A DNA stretch of 13,050 nucleotides, from NCBI GenBank assembly GCA_012270625.1, contig JAAXHZ010000315.1:1-13050 (forward strand), in the 5' to 3' direction. Below are positions 9,666-13,050 of this stretch, in pieces (the first letter of the stretch is position 1; every line of letters starts with the position of its first letter). Below the pieces are notes generated by a model. It had not been told where the DNA came from. It was given only the letters and a program-made list of their open reading frames with translations, and did not search any database. The position numbers and the translations under genes were made by a program. Origin of the DNA: Dehalococcoidia bacterium (GTDB lineage Bacteria > Chloroflexota > Dehalococcoidia > SAR202 > UBA11138).

Positions 9666-10592
9666 TTGGCTCCTTCAAAGGAGTTTCTCGAATTCATTGA
9701 GCGGTATCCTCCGCTGACAGCGATCGGCAATACGCCAACGGCCCGAGTCGATCTAGACCACCACACAGGCGAGGCCCAGGTGTTCGCCAAGTACGAGCAC
9801 CTCAACCCTGGAGGCTCGATCAAGGATCGGCCTGTGCTCAGGATGCTCGTGGAGGCGATACTCGCGGGCGACCTCACGCGAGACAAGACTATACTCGACG
9901 CTACCTCCGGGAACGCTGGGATCGCCTATGCCATGATCGGGGCCGTACTGGGCTACAAGGTCGCGCTGGTCATGCCTGAAAACGCCAGCGAAGAGCGCAA
10001 GAAGCGGCTGATCGCGCACGGCGCGGAGATTATCGCGACCGATCCAATGCTTGGCTACGACGAGACCCTCTATGAGGTCAAGCGGCGATTCGAGAGCGAT
10101 CCTGACCGCTACTTTTGGTGCGACCAGTACTCCAACATGAACAACCCACAGGCCCACTACGACACCACCGCTGAGGAGATCCTCGCTCAGGTTCCTCAGA
10201 TTACGCACTTCGTGGCCGGTGTAGGTACCGGAGGGACGATAAGCGGTGTAGGGCGCAGGCTCAAGGAGCACGACCCGGGCATCCAGATCGTGGGAATCAA
10301 CCCACCGGAATGGCCGGGCGTAGAGGGGCTGAAGCCTCTGGGCGAGGGTCACATAATTCCAGATACGTTCGATCAGAGTGTGGTGGATGAGATGTTGCCA
10401 ATCGACGTCGATGAGGCCAGGTCAGTGTCGCTGGAGCTGTCGGCGAAGGGCCTGTTTGCCGGGCAGAGCTCGGGAGCGTATACGCTGGGCGCTCTCAAGA
10501 CCGCCAGGAAGGCGGGATCCGGGACGGTCGTTACGATATTCAACGACATCGGGGAGAGATACTTCAGCACCGGAATGTGGGACAGGCGCTGA
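9666..10592 (+). CDS. PLP-dependent cysteine synthase (CysK/CysM family)
   Basis: A fold-type II PLP enzyme of about 308 residues that would replace the beta substituent of an activated serine with sulfide or a sulfur carrier to make cysteine. It has PPLTAIGNTP at the N-terminus, then NPGGSIKDRP (47-56) with the PLP lysine at 53. The substrate-binding loop is TSGNAGI (80-86), the phosphate-binding loop GVGTGGTISG (185-194), and SSGA (268-271) lies near the PLP ring nitrogen. SIKDRP, ITHFVAG and a FSTGMWD-like ending resemble CysM of mycobacteria more than CysK, so O-phosphoserine use is possible but unproven. TTG 9666 is chosen because AGAGG (9654-9658) precedes it by 7 bases; TTG 9651 is in frame but lacks a site. 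It converges with gyrB 51 bases away; a 4-bp GAGC/GCTC hairpin there is too small to call a terminator. Confidence 0.92.
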   Translation: MAPSKEFLEFIERYPPLTAIGNTPTARVDLDHHTGEAQVFAKYEHLNPGGSIKDRPVLRMLVEAILAGDLTRDKTILDATSGNAGIAYAMIGAVLGYKVALVMPENASEERKKRLIAHGAEIIATDPMLGYDETLYEVKRRFESDPDRYFWCDQYSNMNNPQAHYDTTAEEILAQVPQITHFVAGVGTGGTISGVGRRLKEHDPGIQIVGINPPEWPGVEGLKPLGEGHIIPDTFDQSVVDEMLPIDVDEARSVSLELSAKGLFAGQSSGAYTLGALKTARKAGSGTVVTIFNDIGERYFSTGMWDRR

Positions 10593-10643
10593 TCTCTCTA
10601 CCTGGGGTTGAGCCAATGCTCGTATGCCGCTCCTTCCAGATGA

Positions 10644-12813
<2,170 letters not shown>

Positions 12814-12842
12814 ATTGTATCATTTTCCGAACGTTGACTCAA
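12814..12842 (-). promoter_or_regulatory. Candidate strong gyrB promoter with a symmetric -10
   Basis: On the minus strand TTGAGT (12842-12837) and TACAAT (12819-12814) are 17 bases apart, with TG one base before the -10 (extended -10). Matches to consensus are 4 of 6 and 5 of 6. The -10 lies in a perfect 10-base palindrome, TACAATTGTA (12810-12819), so the plus strand also shows TACAAT at 12810-12815; its -35 (GTTACT near 12787) is poor. Transcription of gyrB would start near 12807. Confidence 0.5.
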
Positions 12843-13050
12843 TCAAAATGGCGCGCTCGTGAGGACGAAAAGTGCGTGGTGCAGGACTGCTCGGTAGATC
12901 TTTGCAAGAGCGCGTTTCTTGACACGCGCAGCTAATGGGTTCATTATTAGGCAGCGCATATTTCGCGTACAGAACCTGCAAAACCGAATCAGAGACGGCG
13001 GGAGCGTCCATCGAAGGACCTAAGAGAGGAAGCTGGTCGAAGTCCAGCGC
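12843..13050. other. Non-coding, hairpin-rich right end
   Basis: No convincing gene is visible in these 208 bases on either strand. Several small inverted repeats are packed together: GCGCGT/ACGCGC (12910-12915 with 12924-12929, loop 8); GCGC plus CTAAT/ATTAG (12926-12957, competing with the first); GTCC/GGAC (13006-13019, loop 6); and GCTGG/CCAGC (13032-13048, loop 7). Such density suggests a structured RNA or a regulatory region of a gene to the right, on either strand. A minus-strand segment around 12944-12979 looks loosely like a tmRNA tag (see findings), but a full RNA cannot be supported. Confidence 0.35.

Noticed and set aside
12820..13011. A 63-residue minus-strand reading frame at the right end
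   Set aside because: It runs through the gyrB promoter and several hairpins, has no ribosome-binding site and its protein looks random.
13032..13048. A Rho-independent terminator for a minus-strand gene right of the window
   Set aside because: The stem is only 5 bp and the following TTCCTCTCTT is not a real T-run; the upstream gene is not visible.

Overview
The window reads like a chromosomal, non-accessory segment of a bacterium in the phylum Chloroflexota, possibly a Dehalococcoidia/SAR202-like lineage. This is inferred from moderately high GC, an F420 biosynthesis pair (cofD-cofC) next to a luciferase-like oxidoreductase, and the general look of the proteins; no taxonomic marker was compared. 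I see no insertion sequence, prophage, CRISPR array or tRNA. Gene density is high except at the right end.

Left block (about 1-2806, plus strand): the 3' end of etfA (electron-transfer flavoprotein alpha), an unrecognised 146-residue protein, a small A-type (IscA/HesB-like) fold protein that lacks the usual cysteines, a zinc-ribbon SAM-dependent methyltransferase, and a seven-bladed WD40 propeller. Spacing is short, so this is probably one operon. It meets a minus-strand pair, recF then a SIR2-family deacylase, tail to tail with 14 bases between the coding regions.

Middle block (about 4804-7472): a divergent promoter region carrying an inverted repeat separates recF from cofD. cofD, cofC and an LLM-family (F420-type) oxidoreductase overlap one another and look translationally coupled. 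They would make the 2-phospholactate-derived part of coenzyme F420 and probably one enzyme that uses it. recF has no ATG, GTG or TTG at its expected start; the codon at that place is ATC.

Right block (7410-13050): ligA (NAD+-dependent DNA ligase, minus strand) overlaps the end of the LLM gene by 63 bases on the opposite strand. A divergent intergenic region with an inverted repeat and a good sigma70-type promoter leads to a cysteine synthase on the plus strand. This converges on gyrB (minus strand). gyrB has a strong predicted promoter about 210 bases upstream of its start codon. The remaining bases to the right edge have no convincing gene but are rich in small hairpins.

Recurring theme: the DNA replication and repair genes (recF, ligA, gyrB) and the deacylase are all on the minus strand, while the metabolic genes are all on the plus strand. 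I did not find a clear new multi-gene system. The points most worth a second look are the recF start, the cysteine-less A-type protein and its uncharacterised neighbour, the divergent regulatory regions, and the structured right end.
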